DNA of 64,000 nucleotides from Catenuloplanes atrovinosus (lineage in GTDB: Bacteria; Actinomycetota; Actinomycetes; Mycobacteriales; Micromonosporaceae). Of this stretch, positions 8,056 to 16,556 are shown in pieces; the stretch's first letter is position 1; every line of letters begins with the position of its first letter. Made by a program: the position numbers and the translations under genes. The notes beneath the pieces are model-generated. The model had not been told where the DNA came from. It saw nothing but the letters and a program-made list of their open reading frames with translations, and made no database searches. The stretch covers positions 6,142,501 through 6,206,500 of the forward strand of contig NZ_JAVDYB010000001.1 of NCBI RefSeq assembly GCF_031458235.1, in the 5' to 3' direction.

Positions 8056-9390
8056 TCAGTGCACGTGGTGGTGCTCGTCCTGGATCGCCTCGAGCGTCAC
8101 CGGGTTGCCGGCCGTGTCCTTGATCGTCACGCGCTCCAGCACGATCTGCAGCGCCTTGCCGCGACGCACGTCACCGAAGACCGCCTGCGCCTCACCGGAG
8201 CGGGCGAGCTGGTCGTAGTACTGCTGCGGCTGCATGCCGGCGCGCTGCGCGCGGTGCATGATCTCGTGGCCGAACTCGTCGTCGGAGACCTGCACCTGCT
8301 CGGCCTCGGCGATCGTGTCCAGCAGCAGCTGGATCTTGACGCCCTCGGTCGCGGCCTCCTGCAGCTCGGTGTCGATCTGCTCCTCGGTCTTCTCCTCCGA
8401 GGCCAGGTAGTCCTCCAGCGAGGCGCCGATCCGCTCCAGCTGGTCGGTCATCGCCTCCTTGCGCTGCGCCACCGCGTCCTTCACGACGCCCTCCGGCGCC
8501 GGGATCTCGGCCGCCTCGACGATCTGCGCGAGCACCTTGTCCCGCGCCGCGTAGATCTGCTCGACCTTCTTGACCCGGGTCACCCGCTCGCGAACGTCGT
8601 TCCGCAGCTCCTCGAGCGTGTCGAACTCGCTCGCCAGCTGCGCGAACTCGTCGTTCAGCTCCGGCAGCTCCTTCTCCTTCACGGTACGCACCGTGGTGGA
8701 GACCTCCGCGTCCTGACCGGCGAAGTCGCCGCCGACCAGCTTCGTGGTGAACGTGGCGGACTCGCCGGCGGACAGGCCCACCAGCACCTCGTCCAGGCCC
8801 GGCAGCAACTGCTGCGAGCCGACCTCGTGCGAGATGTTGGACGCGGAGCCGCCCGGCACCTCCACGCCGTCGACCGTCGCGTTCAGGTCCAGCTGCACGT
8901 AGTCGCCCTCGGCCGCCGGCCGCTCGACCGTCTTCAGCGTGGCGAACCGCTCCCGCAGGTTGCTCACCTGCTCGTCGATCTCGCTGTCGCCGATCACCAG
9001 CTCGTCGACCTCGACCTCGATGCCGGACAGATCCGGGATCGTCAGCTCCGGCCGCACGTCGACCTCGGCCGTGAACTTCAGCGGCTCGTTGTCGGCGAAC
9101 TCGGTCACGTTCACCTCGGGGCGGCCCAGGAGCTTCACGTCGTGCTCCTGCACGGCCGCGAACAGCTGCTGCGGGATCGCCTCGTTGACGGCCTCGTTCA
9201 GCACGGCCTCACGGCCGACGCGCTGATCGATCACCGCCGCCGGGATCTTGCCGCGGCGGAAGCCGGGGATCTGCACCTGAGACGCGATCTCCCGATACGC
9301 CTTCTTCAGGCTCGGCTCGAGCTCGGCGAACGGCACCTCGATGGCGAGCCGCACCCGAGTCGGGCTCAGAGTCTCGACGGTGCTCTTCAC
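8056..9390 (-). CDS. tig: trigger factor (ribosome-associated chaperone / peptidyl-prolyl isomerase)
   Basis: A 444-residue chaperone that binds nascent chains at the ribosome exit. The N-terminal ribosome-binding domain carries the signature GFRRGKIP. The FKBP-like isomerase domain follows (EGDYVQLDLNATVDG onward), then the helical C-terminal cradle. The frame stays open upstream to 9645, but that stretch runs antisense through tRNA-Pro and is not trigger factor. The GTG at 9390 (protein begins with the family-typical VKSTVETLSPTRVRL) is preceded by AAGGAG at proper spacing and is the true start. It lies upstream of clpP1P2, the usual actinobacterial order. Confidence 0.95.
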   Translation of the reverse strand: MKSTVETLSPTRVRLAIEVPFAELEPSLKKAYREIASQVQIPGFRRGKIPAAVIDQRVGREAVLNEAVNEAIPQQLFAAVQEHDVKLLGRPEVNVTEFADNEPLKFTAEVDVRPELTIPDLSGIEVEVDELVIGDSEIDEQVSNLRERFATLKTVERPAAEGDYVQLDLNATVDGVEVPGGSASNISHEVGSQQLLPGLDEVLVGLSAGESATFTTKLVGGDFAGQDAEVSTTVRTVKEKELPELNDEFAQLASEFDTLEELRNDVRERVTRVKKVEQIYAARDKVLAQIVEAAEIPAPEGVVKDAVAQRKEAMTDQLERIGASLEDYLASEEKTEEQIDTELQEAATEGVKIQLLLDTIAEAEQVQVSDDEFGHEIMHRAQRAGMQPQQYYDQLARSGEAQAVFGDVRRGKALQIVLERVTIKDTAGNPVTLEAIQDEHHHVH

Positions 9391-9577
9391 AGGCGTACTC
9401 CTTGATGGATCTTGGGTGATGTGCGGCGTGTCCGCTGTCTGGGCGTCTGCGCTCTGTCTGCGGTCTGCCACTGTTTCATCTGCAGACACGCCGGCGTTAC
9501 GCGCCGTCGCTCTCGCGAGTTTAGGCCGTCGTCGCGGCACGCTCGCGCCCGGGCTTGAAACCCCGTCCGTCCAGTCG

Positions 9578-9651
9578 TCGGGGTGGCGGGATTTGAACCC
9601 ACGGCCCCTCGCTCCCAAAGCGAGTGCGCTACCAAGCTGCGCCACACCCCG
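9578..9651 (-). tRNA. tRNA-Pro(TGG)
   Basis: Minus-strand cloverleaf of 74 nt with acceptor stem CGGGGTG paired to CACCCCG. The T-arm is GTGGGTTCAAATCCCGC and the anticodon loop CTTTGGGAG gives anticodon TGG. No CCA is encoded. Confidence 0.93.
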
Positions 9652-9788
9652 TGGCGCTTCGAGTGTAAGCGCCGGGAGCCCGCGACGGATCGGCGGCCCT
9701 CGGCTCGCGGGTGGTTCGGTGTGGCGTGCGGGATACCCGCTTGGGAAGATCAGGAAGAGTGGGTAGTCTAGGGCGGCACGTGATGCAC

Positions 9789-9862
9789 GCGGACGTAGCT
9801 CAATGGTAGAGCCTCAGTCTTCCAAACTGATTACGCGGGTTCGATTCCCGTCGTCCGCTCCA
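9789..9862 (+). tRNA. tRNA-Gly(TCC), AICE attachment locus
   Basis: Cloverleaf with acceptor GCGGACG / CGTCCGC, anticodon loop CTTCCAA (TCC) and an encoded CCA at 9860-9862. From 9818, at the anticodon loop, to 9865 the sequence is identical to 28022-28069. The integrated element has therefore restored the tRNA 3' half at its left end. Two further degenerate copies of this 3' half lie at 29081 and 30082. Confidence 0.95.
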
Positions 9863-9865
9863 CTT
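9818..9865 (+). repeat. attL (48-bp att core)
   Basis: Identical over 48 bases to 28022-28069. It begins in the anticodon loop and runs to three bases past the CCA of tRNA-Gly. About 140 bp further right are conserved in all four att copies of the window, including the hairpin CTGGGGGC-CGA-GCCCCCAG. Confidence 0.92.
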
Positions 9866-9978
9866 GGGGTCTCTGTGTCAGCGGAAGGCGCTGACCAGGG
9901 CGTTCCGCATAAAACCTGGGGGCCGAGCCCCCAGACCCCCACGGTCCGGATGCTTGCGTTCCGGCGTGGTTGATCTTG

Positions 9979-10011
9979 CGTGCCCCAGGCGTGCCCCAAA
10001 CGTGCCCCTAG
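9979..10011. promoter_or_regulatory. three phased 11-bp repeats, integrase arm-site candidates
   Basis: CGTGCCCC recurs at 9979, 9990 and 10001, exactly 11 bases apart. The sites therefore lie on one face of the helix, between attL and the int stop codon, which overlaps the third copy. Phased short repeats beside an att core are typical of integrase or excisionase arm binding sites. Confidence 0.55.
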
Positions 10012-11183
10012 GCCTCAGCGGTGGGCTTTCGCTTGGGCTTCTTCTTCGGCTTCTTGGGCTTGGTGGCCTTGGCGATTCGCTTGTCCATGTCTTCGGCGAT
10101 CTCGCGGTCGCGCTCGTTGGTGGCGTGCTGGTAGATCAGTGCGGCGCGCATGCTGGACTGGCCCATCCGGACCATCAGCTCGCGCGTGCTCGCTCCCGTT
10201 GACGCGGCGAGTGTGTTGCCTGTGTGGCGTAGGTCGTGGAAGTGGAAGCCGGTGGGCATCTCCGCCTTCTTGAGCGCGGTCTCCCATTTCACCGCCCGTC
10301 GGAAGTTGCCGGTGCGCAGCAGCGCGCCCTTGTCGCCGGTGAAGATCAGTGCCTCGTCGTCGGCGTCGACGTGCTCCTTGAGGTGTTCCTCCAGTGCAGT
10401 CCGTGCGATTGCCGGAAGAGTGACGACGCGGCGGCCGGCCGCGGACTTCGGGGGGCCGAAGACGAGTTCGCCCTTGAGTGCGGCGAGCTTGCGGTGGATG
10501 CGCAGCGTGCCGTTGGCCGGGTCGTAGTCCGCGCGCCGGAGCGCCACCAGCTCACCCCACCGGGCGCCGGAGAATGCTGCCGTGACGACCAGCGCGGCGA
10601 ACCGGGGCGGCATCTGTGCGGCGAGCGCGAGCACCTGGGCGACGGTGGCGGTCGGGCGTTCGGGGGTGTGATAGCGGCCATAGCCGGGGATGCGGCACGG
10701 GTTCTGCCGAATGATCTCGTCCTCCTTGATCGCGGTGTTGAGGATCGCGCGCAGCAGGGAGTAGGCCTTGACCGCCTGAGGCTCGGTGGTGCCGTTGGCG
10801 AGGAGCTTGCTGCGCCAGGTGCGGATGGAAGCGGGCGTGAGCGCGCCGAGTGGCGCGGCGCCGAGGATCGGCACGATGTGCAGGCGGAAAAGATCCTCAT
10901 AAGCCTCGCGGGTACGGGGCTGGAGCTTGCGTTCGGCGATCCAGCGCTTGCCGTAGACGGCGAGACGGATTTCCTGCTGCTCAGGTGGCTGCCACGCGCC
11001 CTTCAGAATTTCGGCCTCGATGACGGTCAGCCAGGCCGTTGCCTCGCGCTCGGTGAGGAACGTGTTCGGCGCGTCACGGCGGATGCCGTCCGGGCCGCGG
11101 TAGCGGGCCTGGATGCGGCCGGAGGGGAGCTTGCGGATGCTGCCGAAACGACGGCGGCTGTTGTCCTTGTCCTTGGCGGGCAT
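10008..11183 (-). CDS. int: AICE site-specific tyrosine integrase
   Basis: A 391-residue tyrosine recombinase that integrates the element into tRNA-Gly and, with Xis, excises it. The N-terminal arm/SAM-like domain covers about 1-170. The catalytic domain has Arg208 (SGARWGELVAL), His316 and Arg319 (FHDLRHTGNTLA) and the nucleophile Tyr351 (ALIYQHAT). The lysine-rich tail is element-typical. Its ATG overlaps the xis stop (ATGA), so the two are coupled. It faces the att site across three phased repeats. A decayed second integrase lies at 29300-29566. Confidence 0.95.
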   Translation of the reverse strand: MPAKDKDNSRRRFGSIRKLPSGRIQARYRGPDGIRRDAPNTFLTEREATAWLTVIEAEILKGAWQPPEQQEIRLAVYGKRWIAERKLQPRTREAYEDLFRLHIVPILGAAPLGALTPASIRTWRSKLLANGTTEPQAVKAYSLLRAILNTAIKEDEIIRQNPCRIPGYGRYHTPERPTATVAQVLALAAQMPPRFAALVVTAAFSGARWGELVALRRADYDPANGTLRIHRKLAALKGELVFGPPKSAAGRRVVTLPAIARTALEEHLKEHVDADDEALIFTGDKGALLRTGNFRRAVKWETALKKAEMPTGFHFHDLRHTGNTLAASTGASTRELMVRMGQSSMRAALIYQHATNERDREIAEDMDKRIAKATKPKKPKKKPKRKPTAEA

Positions 11184-11401
11184 CAGGCGGCACCTCGCAG
11201 CCAGGCGCGGATCGCGGCACGGTCGGTGGGCTCGATCCGCTGGGCGCGGATGTAGGCCTCCACGTCCGCGGGCTCGAAGCGGACCAGGCGGCCGACCTTG
11301 ACGTAGGCGATGCGGCGCTCGGAGACGAGACGGCGCACGAATCGGGTGGTGGACTTGAGGCGAGCGGCGACCTCGATCGGGGTCAACAGCTCTTCAGCCA
11401 T
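11183..11401 (-). CDS. xis: excisionase / MerR-like helix-turn-helix protein
   Basis: A 72-residue winged-helix protein. LLTPIEVAARLKSTTRFVRR is the helix-turn-helix, and IAYVKVGRLVRFEPADVEAYI is the wing of the DNA-binding excisionase family (HTH_17). It directs Int toward excision. The ATG at 11401 has a perfect AGGAGG ribosome site. The frame is open further upstream but that part overlaps rep antisense-free coding and is not used. It is coupled to int by a 1-base ATGA-type overlap. Confidence 0.9.
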   Translation of the reverse strand: MAEELLTPIEVAARLKSTTRFVRRLVSERRIAYVKVGRLVRFEPADVEAYIRAQRIEPTDRAAIRAWLRGAA

Positions 11402-11421
11402 TCGGGTACCTCCTTGACGGT

Positions 11422-13143
11422 TCATGCGGCCTGGTTCTGGGCTGTGGCGAGTTGGGAGCGCCATCGAATGCGGGCTGAGACGGCGCGGAGGACGCGGTGT
11501 TCGAGCGGTGGCACGTCGGGGTCGTCCGGGCGGGCCAGCTCGAAGCGGAACCGCTTCGGGTCCTCCTCGGCTGCCGGTTGGCTGTCCTCGGTGTCGGCGA
11601 GGCCGCCGGCCAGGACGGCGCGGACCCAGGAGCGGTTGTCCGCGCGGTGGTCGGCGAGGGTCTTGCCGGACCATTGCCGGGAGACGAGGACGCGGCGGCC
11701 GGTGAAGCCGAGCGTCGAGCGCTGGTGGACCTTGCCGGTGCAGCGGCCCGGTGTGAGGCCGGCTTTGGCGCCGTCCGGTTGGACGTTGTAGAGCAGCCAG
11801 TTCGCGCAGGTCGGGGAGCACGGGAGCGTGGACAGCTCGGCGTGGAGCCGGTCGAAGTGCGCGCGCTGCGGGTCGGTTTTCGGGGTGGCGTGCTCGGTCA
11901 GGTCCTTGGTGACGTACTTCGTCACGTACCGGATGGCGCGCTCGGCGTCCTTGGTGCCGGACTCGATCCCGCGTGCGTCGATCCGGCCGAGCCGGGCGAC
12001 GTAGGCGGGGTCTTCGTCGATCGCGTCCAGGGCCTCATCCCACGTCGGGAGCGGGGCGCGGGTCTTCGGGTCGACGTAGGCCGTCTGGTCGGCATCCCAG
12101 ACCGGGGGCTTGCCGACCGTGTACGTCGCGCGGTCGAACGGCGGCCACCACACCTGGTGGTAGGTGGCCGCCGCGACCTGCTTGAGCAGCCGCCGCGGGA
12201 TCGTGCCCCGGATCGCGAAGTGCGCGTGCGGGGCGAGACGCCGTTGCAGCTCGACGGCACCGGCGTATTGAACGTTCCAACCCGCCGCCCGCCGGAGGTT
12301 CTGCCACCAGCGGTCCATCACCCGGGCGAAGTGGATCGCGTCGAGTGCGGCCCGCCGGTAGTCGTAGGTGTCCGGGTCGACCGGTGTGCCGAGTTCCGGG
12401 TCGTACTGGCCGTGCCGGGCGCCGCACTCGCACGGCACGACGTAGGCGCCGCGCCGGATGTGCGAGTGGACCGGCCCGTGCGAGTCGAGGGTCAGCGTGA
12501 CGAGCATCGACGGCCGGTACGTCTTGCCCTCCCGTCCGGCGAAGGCGCGTCCGACCGTGCGCCCGTCGACCGGCAGGCGCGGGAGATCCGGGGAGTCTTG
12601 CCGTCGCTTCGTCGATCGCTTCCGCCGCGGGCGCTCGTCGCGGTCGCGTGGGGTGAGGTGCCCGCGGAGGTTCGTCTCGGCCAGCAGTTCGTCAGCCTGC
12701 GCGATCTGCTCGTCCAGCGCGGTGATCTGCGCGGCGCGCGCGTCCGGCGTCATCGGCCGGTAGTTGACCGCCTCCCGGTCGAACTCCAGATGCGCCCGCC
12801 GCGCCACGAGGTCGAGCACATCCGCCGCGGGCGGGTCCGGGTCGATCGCGGGCTCGTCCGCGAGGTGCCAGCCTTCCCGGATCTGCTGAATCCGCAGCCG
12901 CCGGCCGCGCTCGGCGCACGGCTTGCACTTCGCGGCGAGGGTCGCCCCACACGGCACCTCCACGATCTCCGTGACGCCGGTGAACGTGTCGGTGCGGCGC
13001 AGGACGACCGGGCGCACGCAGACGCCGTTGTTCTCGGCGAGCTGCCGCAGCGCGTCCTTGGCGAGCGGCTGGCGCATCCGCGCGGCCAGCGAGCCCGGCC
13101 GAGGCTCGTCGGCGGCGACCGGGATCAGCGTCGGCTGCGTCAT
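11422..13143 (-). CDS. AICE replication initiator (RepSA-like)
   Basis: A 573-residue replication initiator of the pSAM2 RepSA group, which starts rolling-circle-type replication of the excised element. A cysteine pair (Cys73-x-x-Cys76, AKCKPCAERGRR) and CECG (238-241) suggest zinc binding. An HUH-like metal motif is seen at 306-310 (HAHFA). Tyrosines in AIRYVTKYVTKDL near 405-420 are candidates for the nicking residue. Its start overlaps the stop of the DUF2637 gene by 4 bases; xis follows 20 bases downstream. Confidence 0.88.
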   Translation of the reverse strand: MTQPTLIPVAADEPRPGSLAARMRQPLAKDALRQLAENNGVCVRPVVLRRTDTFTGVTEIVEVPCGATLAAKCKPCAERGRRLRIQQIREGWHLADEPAIDPDPPAADVLDLVARRAHLEFDREAVNYRPMTPDARAAQITALDEQIAQADELLAETNLRGHLTPRDRDERPRRKRSTKRRQDSPDLPRLPVDGRTVGRAFAGREGKTYRPSMLVTLTLDSHGPVHSHIRRGAYVVPCECGARHGQYDPELGTPVDPDTYDYRRAALDAIHFARVMDRWWQNLRRAAGWNVQYAGAVELQRRLAPHAHFAIRGTIPRRLLKQVAAATYHQVWWPPFDRATYTVGKPPVWDADQTAYVDPKTRAPLPTWDEALDAIDEDPAYVARLGRIDARGIESGTKDAERAIRYVTKYVTKDLTEHATPKTDPQRAHFDRLHAELSTLPCSPTCANWLLYNVQPDGAKAGLTPGRCTGKVHQRSTLGFTGRRVLVSRQWSGKTLADHRADNRSWVRAVLAGGLADTEDSQPAAEEDPKRFRFELARPDDPDVPPLEHRVLRAVSARIRWRSQLATAQNQAA

Positions 13144-13703
13144 CGCGTCACCTCCGCGTCCGGGCGGGTGAAGGCGAGCGCGGGCACCGGCACCAGGCCG
13201 GGCCGCTCATTCGTGACGCGCGGTTCCGGCGCCGGAGGCGCGGGAGCCTCAGCGGTCGCCGCCGGCTCGGTCGGCCCCCACGGCGCCGCCCCCGTGGCCT
13301 TCACCGGGGCCGCGGGCATGGCCGGCTTTCCGGAGAGGACGAGCTTGGACAGGCCCATGAACGCCAGCGCGGGTACGGCCGACAGCAGCCAGCCGGAGAT
13401 GCCCGGCTTGGCGACCGCGAGCTGTGCCGACAGCGACAGCGCGACGCCGCAGACGAGCAGGAACATCGGGTAACCGATCGAGCGGCCCGCGCGCCGTCGC
13501 GCCCGGATCGTCAGCAGCGCGGCGATCGGGAGGAGTTCGGAGATCGCGGCGTTGGCCCAGCCGAACCAGTCCGGCGTACCGGCGGGGCTGTTGTCCATGG
13601 TCCAGTCGTGCACGTGCGTGAACGACGCGGCACCGGCGAGCGTGCCCACGGTCAGCAGGATGAGGACCAGGACGACGCCCTCGAAGCGCTCGGCGCGGCT
13701 CAC
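13140..13703 (-). CDS. DUF2637-type membrane protein (Spd-like) of the AICE
   Basis: A 187-residue protein with four hydrophobic segments (for example FEGVVLVLILLTVGTLAGAA, AISELLPIAALLTI, MFLLVCGVALSLSAQLAVA, WLLSAVPALAFMGLSKLVL) and a proline/alanine-rich cytoplasmic tail. This is the usual DUF2637 layout. The GTG at 13703 overlaps the FtsK stop (GTGA), so I prefer it to the longer frame from 13760. It lies between the translocase and rep genes. AICE proteins at this position are thought to help intramycelial spread of the transferred element; that role is inferred from position. Confidence 0.8.
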   Translation of the reverse strand: MSRAERFEGVVLVLILLTVGTLAGAASFTHVHDWTMDNSPAGTPDWFGWANAAISELLPIAALLTIRARRRAGRSIGYPMFLLVCGVALSLSAQLAVAKPGISGWLLSAVPALAFMGLSKLVLSGKPAMPAAPVKATGAAPWGPTEPAATAEAPAPPAPEPRVTNERPGLVPVPALAFTRPDAEVTR

Positions 13704-15133
13704 CGCTCCCCCTCCACGATCTCGCCCTCGACGACCTGCGCGTATCCGTACCGGCGGCAAAGGTCTTGAATGTCGCTGTCGGAGTGGTAGGCGAACCGGA
13801 CCCGGACCGGCTCACGCACCCCGTCCAGCGCCACGTAGGCGACGCCGGGTGAGGTTTCCGGGATCTCGTCAGCCAGCGCGCCCCGGTTGCGGGCGCCGTC
13901 GCCGAGGATGAGGTCGACCTGCTCGGCCTCGGTGAGCCGGAGCGCGATCCGGGTCGGGAACAGGTCGCGGAACGGCAGCACCTCCTTACGCGGGTCCTGA
14001 AGCGCGGCGATCACGTGGACGCCGACCGCGCGTCCCTGGGACAGCAGCAGCGACAGCGACTCACGGATGCGGTCGCGGACCTTGCGATCGGAGATGTACG
14101 AGGTGAGCGCGGCCAACTCGTCGATCACGATGACGATCAGCGAGTCGCCCGGGGTCGGGGTGTGCTGGCGGGTGACGCCGCGGAGCCGGTTGGCGCGTGC
14201 CCGCATGCGCACCACCGCGTCCTCCAGGGCGCCGGCCATCGTCTCGGCGGTGTCGTAGACGAAGCGGGTGAACAGCGGCAGGCCGCCGGCCAGCTCCATG
14301 CCGCCCTTCGGGTCGAAGACCCACAGCTCGACGAGCCGCTGCTGGATGCCGCCGGCCAGCGCGGCGATCAGCGCCCAGATCACCGAGCCCTTGCCCGCGT
14401 TCGTCGCCCCACCGACGAGCACGTGCGAGCCCGCCAGGCGCAGCGCATACGGGTCGCCGTTCTCCTGGACGCCGAGCGGCAGCCGCTCCAGGTCGAGGCT
14501 CGTCGGCACGGGCAGCGGCGCAATCGTCGTGGCCAGGGGGTCGCGGCGCAGGAAGACCAGGACGATCCGGTCGGGACGGCGGTGCGTGCGGGCACGGCCG
14601 TCCCGGACACGGAACGTGTACGCCAGGCGCGGCGCGGCCTTGCCCCAGTCGTCCGGATGCTGGCCGGGCAGCATCCGCACGGTCAGCTCGTCCCCGACCG
14701 CGGTCGCGCGAACCTTGACGAGCTGCGGCACGTACTTGTCCCCGCCGAACGTGGTCGCCAGCCCGCACGTCGCCATGGCCGGCGCCCAGCCACGCCGGTA
14801 GACGAACAGCCGCCGCCACCGGCCCAGCAGCGGCCACCACACGAACCGCCACCAGGACGCCCGGTGCCACCGCCACCACGCGATGCCGGCCGCCGCGAGC
14901 GTGGCGAGCACCACAAGGAGCGTCTGCCAGCCGAAGTCGGCCCAGATCCAGGCGACCAGCGCGGCCGGGCCGGTCAGCCACCAGAAGCGGACCGCCAGCA
15001 CCGTCGCGCGGAAGGCGCCGCGGAGCGTCCACCACAGGACGAGGAGCCAGCCGGGCACCCGCCACACGGGCACCCGAACGTTCATCGGCGCGGTGGGGAT
15101 CTTGTCCCCCGGAATGACGTTGATCAGCGGCAT
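13700..15133 (-). CDS. FtsK/SpoIIIE-type DNA translocase (AICE transfer protein)
   Basis: A 477-residue TraSA-like ATPase that pumps double-stranded element DNA between hyphae. Two N-terminal hydrophobic segments (about 28-48 and 52-85) anchor it in the membrane. Walker A is GGATNAGKGS (241-250) and Walker B LIVIVIDE (332-339). WVFDPKGGMEL and ALQDPRKEVLPFRDLFPTRI are FtsK-family stretches. The ATG at 15133 begins MPLINVIPGDK. The frame is open upstream but reads antisense-like low-quality sequence there. It overlaps the upstream gene by 10 bases and the next by 4. Confidence 0.92.
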   Translation of the reverse strand: MPLINVIPGDKIPTAPMNVRVPVWRVPGWLLVLWWTLRGAFRATVLAVRFWWLTGPAALVAWIWADFGWQTLLVVLATLAAAGIAWWRWHRASWWRFVWWPLLGRWRRLFVYRRGWAPAMATCGLATTFGGDKYVPQLVKVRATAVGDELTVRMLPGQHPDDWGKAAPRLAYTFRVRDGRARTHRRPDRIVLVFLRRDPLATTIAPLPVPTSLDLERLPLGVQENGDPYALRLAGSHVLVGGATNAGKGSVIWALIAALAGGIQQRLVELWVFDPKGGMELAGGLPLFTRFVYDTAETMAGALEDAVVRMRARANRLRGVTRQHTPTPGDSLIVIVIDELAALTSYISDRKVRDRIRESLSLLLSQGRAVGVHVIAALQDPRKEVLPFRDLFPTRIALRLTEAEQVDLILGDGARNRGALADEIPETSPGVAYVALDGVREPVRVRFAYHSDSDIQDLCRRYGYAQVVEGEIVEGER

Positions 15134-15507
15134 GACGCCGCCCCGGTGCCAGTGTCGGGGAACAGCGCGATCTGATCCGCGTGCTGTGCGGGCTCCGGTG
15201 CCGGCCGCCGGCTGTACTGGCCCGGCTTCGTGTTGGCCTCTGGCACGTGCCGGATCATGGTCGGCAGCCACCGGCCCCGGCCGAGCACCGCGCGCATGTC
15301 CCCCGGATCGGAGACGTACGGCGCGATGCTGGCGGGGTCGAGGTGGTTGAGCTTCACGATCGTCCGGGCCAGGGAGGCGGCGGCAGCGGAGATCTCCACC
15401 AGCGCCGCCACCCGCAGCACATCGACCGGGCACGAGACGTAGACGTGCCGGACGGCCGCGATCCCCAGCGCCGCCAGCTTCCGCACGACAACACGACGCA
15501 CGGTCAC
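15124..15507 (-). CDS. AICE protein of unknown function
   Basis: A 127-residue protein not recognised. It has a basic N-terminus (VTVRRVVVRKLAALGI), a mixed middle (DVLRVAALVEISAAAASLARTI) and a polar C-terminus with ALFPDTGTGAAS. The start was placed at the GTG at 15507, which overlaps the stop of the preceding small zinc-ribbon gene (GTGA). The gene ends 10 bases inside ftsK. Its place in the overlapped transfer operon suggests a role in transfer or its control. Confidence 0.6.
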   Translation of the reverse strand: MTVRRVVVRKLAALGIAAVRHVYVSCPVDVLRVAALVEISAAAASLARTIVKLNHLDPASIAPYVSDPGDMRAVLGRGRWLPTMIRHVPEANTKPGQYSRRPAPEPAQHADQIALFPDTGTGAASCR

Positions 15508-15689
15508 AGCGACCACCGCCACACCGGACGACCCAACCGCGCCCGGCACCGACGACAGCACATCCGCTTCGGATCGAACCGGCGCGGCTTGACCCAGGAC
15601 TCGCAATACATGCACCACATCGCGGAGACCGTCGACGGCGCACCACAGTGCAGCCCGACGATCGTGAACAGCGTGGCCGTGGTCATCAC
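15504..15689 (-). CDS. small zinc-ribbon-like AICE protein
   Basis: A 61-residue protein with two cysteine pairs, CMYCESW and CCRRCRA (CxxC-x16-CxxC), the spacing of a small zinc ribbon. The N-terminus is hydrophobic (MMTTATLFTIVGLHCG). It overlaps both neighbours by 4 bases and belongs to the same operon. Function unknown. Confidence 0.6.
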   Translation of the reverse strand: MMTTATLFTIVGLHCGAPSTVSAMWCMYCESWVKPRRFDPKRMCCRRCRARLGRPVWRWSL

Positions 15690-15910
15690 GCCACCCCCGA
15701 ACCGCGCAGCCGGGCCGCGGTCTCCCGCGCCGTGACCGCCAGCTCGACCGCTTCCGCGGACCCGACGCGCTCCAGCAGGTCAGCCTTCGCGTCGAACCAC
15801 GCCGCCCGCTCCAGGTCGCTCGCGCTCCGGTCCGGCATCGCACGCAGCAACGCCGACAGTTGCGCGCCGATCGACTGCATCGGGGCAGCCTCATCTACCG
15901 TGGGCTTCAC
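15686..15910 (-). CDS. small helical AICE protein of unknown function
   Basis: A 74-residue, mostly helical, charged protein (for example SDLERAAWFDAKADLLERVG and AVELAVTARETAARLRGSG). No family is recognised. It is preceded by a GGAAGGAG ribosome site and overlaps the next gene by 4 bases. It opens the overlapped run that leads into the translocase gene. Confidence 0.6.
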   Translation of the reverse strand: MKPTVDEAAPMQSIGAQLSALLRAMPDRSASDLERAAWFDAKADLLERVGSAEAVELAVTARETAARLRGSGVA

Positions 15911-16002
15911 AGCCCCACTCCTTCCAAGGGGTACGGGTTGGCAGCGCGGGGCCGGGCCGAAGTCTTTGGTCGGAGGACGGCCCGCCCCGCGTCAACATCT
16001 GC

Positions 16003-16434
16003 TCAAGCAGCAGCCGCGCCGGGCACGACCCCCGCGGCACGCATTCCGGTAGCGCGCAGTGAATACGCCATCCGCGCCCGGCATTTGCTCGACGACCCGC
16101 CACAGCGGTTGCCGTCCACATACGGCGTGATCGTCAGCCCGTCGAACTCCACCGCCGGCGGATAGCCGGGCACGGTCGACGCCGGCGGCACCGGCTGATG
16201 CGGCGCCACAACCTTCACCTTCACCTCGGTCGTCCGCCCGAACTTCCCCGCCTCCGGGTCCAGGTCCATCACCTTGACGACCCAGACCCGCTCCCCCGTC
16301 TCCTTGTCCCGCGCCTGGTTGTCCGCCTCCCCGCGCCGATCGAAGTCGACCTGCGCATCCACACCCAGGCAGAGCGCCCCGCGCGGAAAGACGTACTCAG
16401 ACGGCACCGGCACCTTCAACGTCAGCGGAACCAC
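16003..16434 (-). CDS. plasmid replication, integration and excision activator (Pra-like)
   Basis: A 143-residue protein that matches in layout the Pra family of pSAM2-type elements, which activates rep, xis and int. Recognisable blocks are the EYVFPRGALCLG start, DNQARDKETGERVWVVKVMD, TTEVKVKVVAP, and AVEFDGLTITPYVD followed by ARMAYSLRATGMRA. It starts with GTG at 16434 behind a TAGGAGG ribosome site. The upstream 120 bases carry several ACAAGC/GCTTGT half-sites, fitting repression by the adjacent GntR protein, as KorSA represses pra in pSAM2. Confidence 0.8.
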   Translation of the reverse strand: MVPLTLKVPVPSEYVFPRGALCLGVDAQVDFDRRGEADNQARDKETGERVWVVKVMDLDPEAGKFGRTTEVKVKVVAPHQPVPPASTVPGYPPAVEFDGLTITPYVDGNRCGGSSSKCRARMAYSLRATGMRAAGVVPGAAAA

Positions 16435-16484
16435 GAACCAGCCTCCTAGCTACACAGCCACCCAAGCGATGACCGCTTATGTAA

Positions 16485-16513
16485 ACAAGCTAGGCCGGCT
16501 TGTGCACACAAGC
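16485..16513. promoter_or_regulatory. operator candidate upstream of the pra-like gene
   Basis: Three ACAAGC/GCTTGT half-sites in 29 bases: 16485-16490, 16498-16503 and 16508-16513. These make two dyads, ACAAGC-N7-GCTTGT and GCTTGTG-CA-CACAAGC. A related CTTG-N6-CAAG dyad lies ahead of the GntR gene at 17725-17738. The adjacent GntR protein is the likely binder. Confidence 0.55.
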
Positions 16514-16556
16514 AACGGCGGATCTTCGGAATTTCAGATGATGAGCATCCGGACGG

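Noticed and set aside
9391-9645. N-terminal extension of trigger factor
   Set aside because: The extension reads through tRNA-Pro in antisense and lacks family similarity. The GTG at 9390 has a strong ribosome site and the canonical protein start.
12035-12763. Protein-like frames opposite the replication initiator
   Set aside because: They mirror the Rep codons and have no independent start signals.
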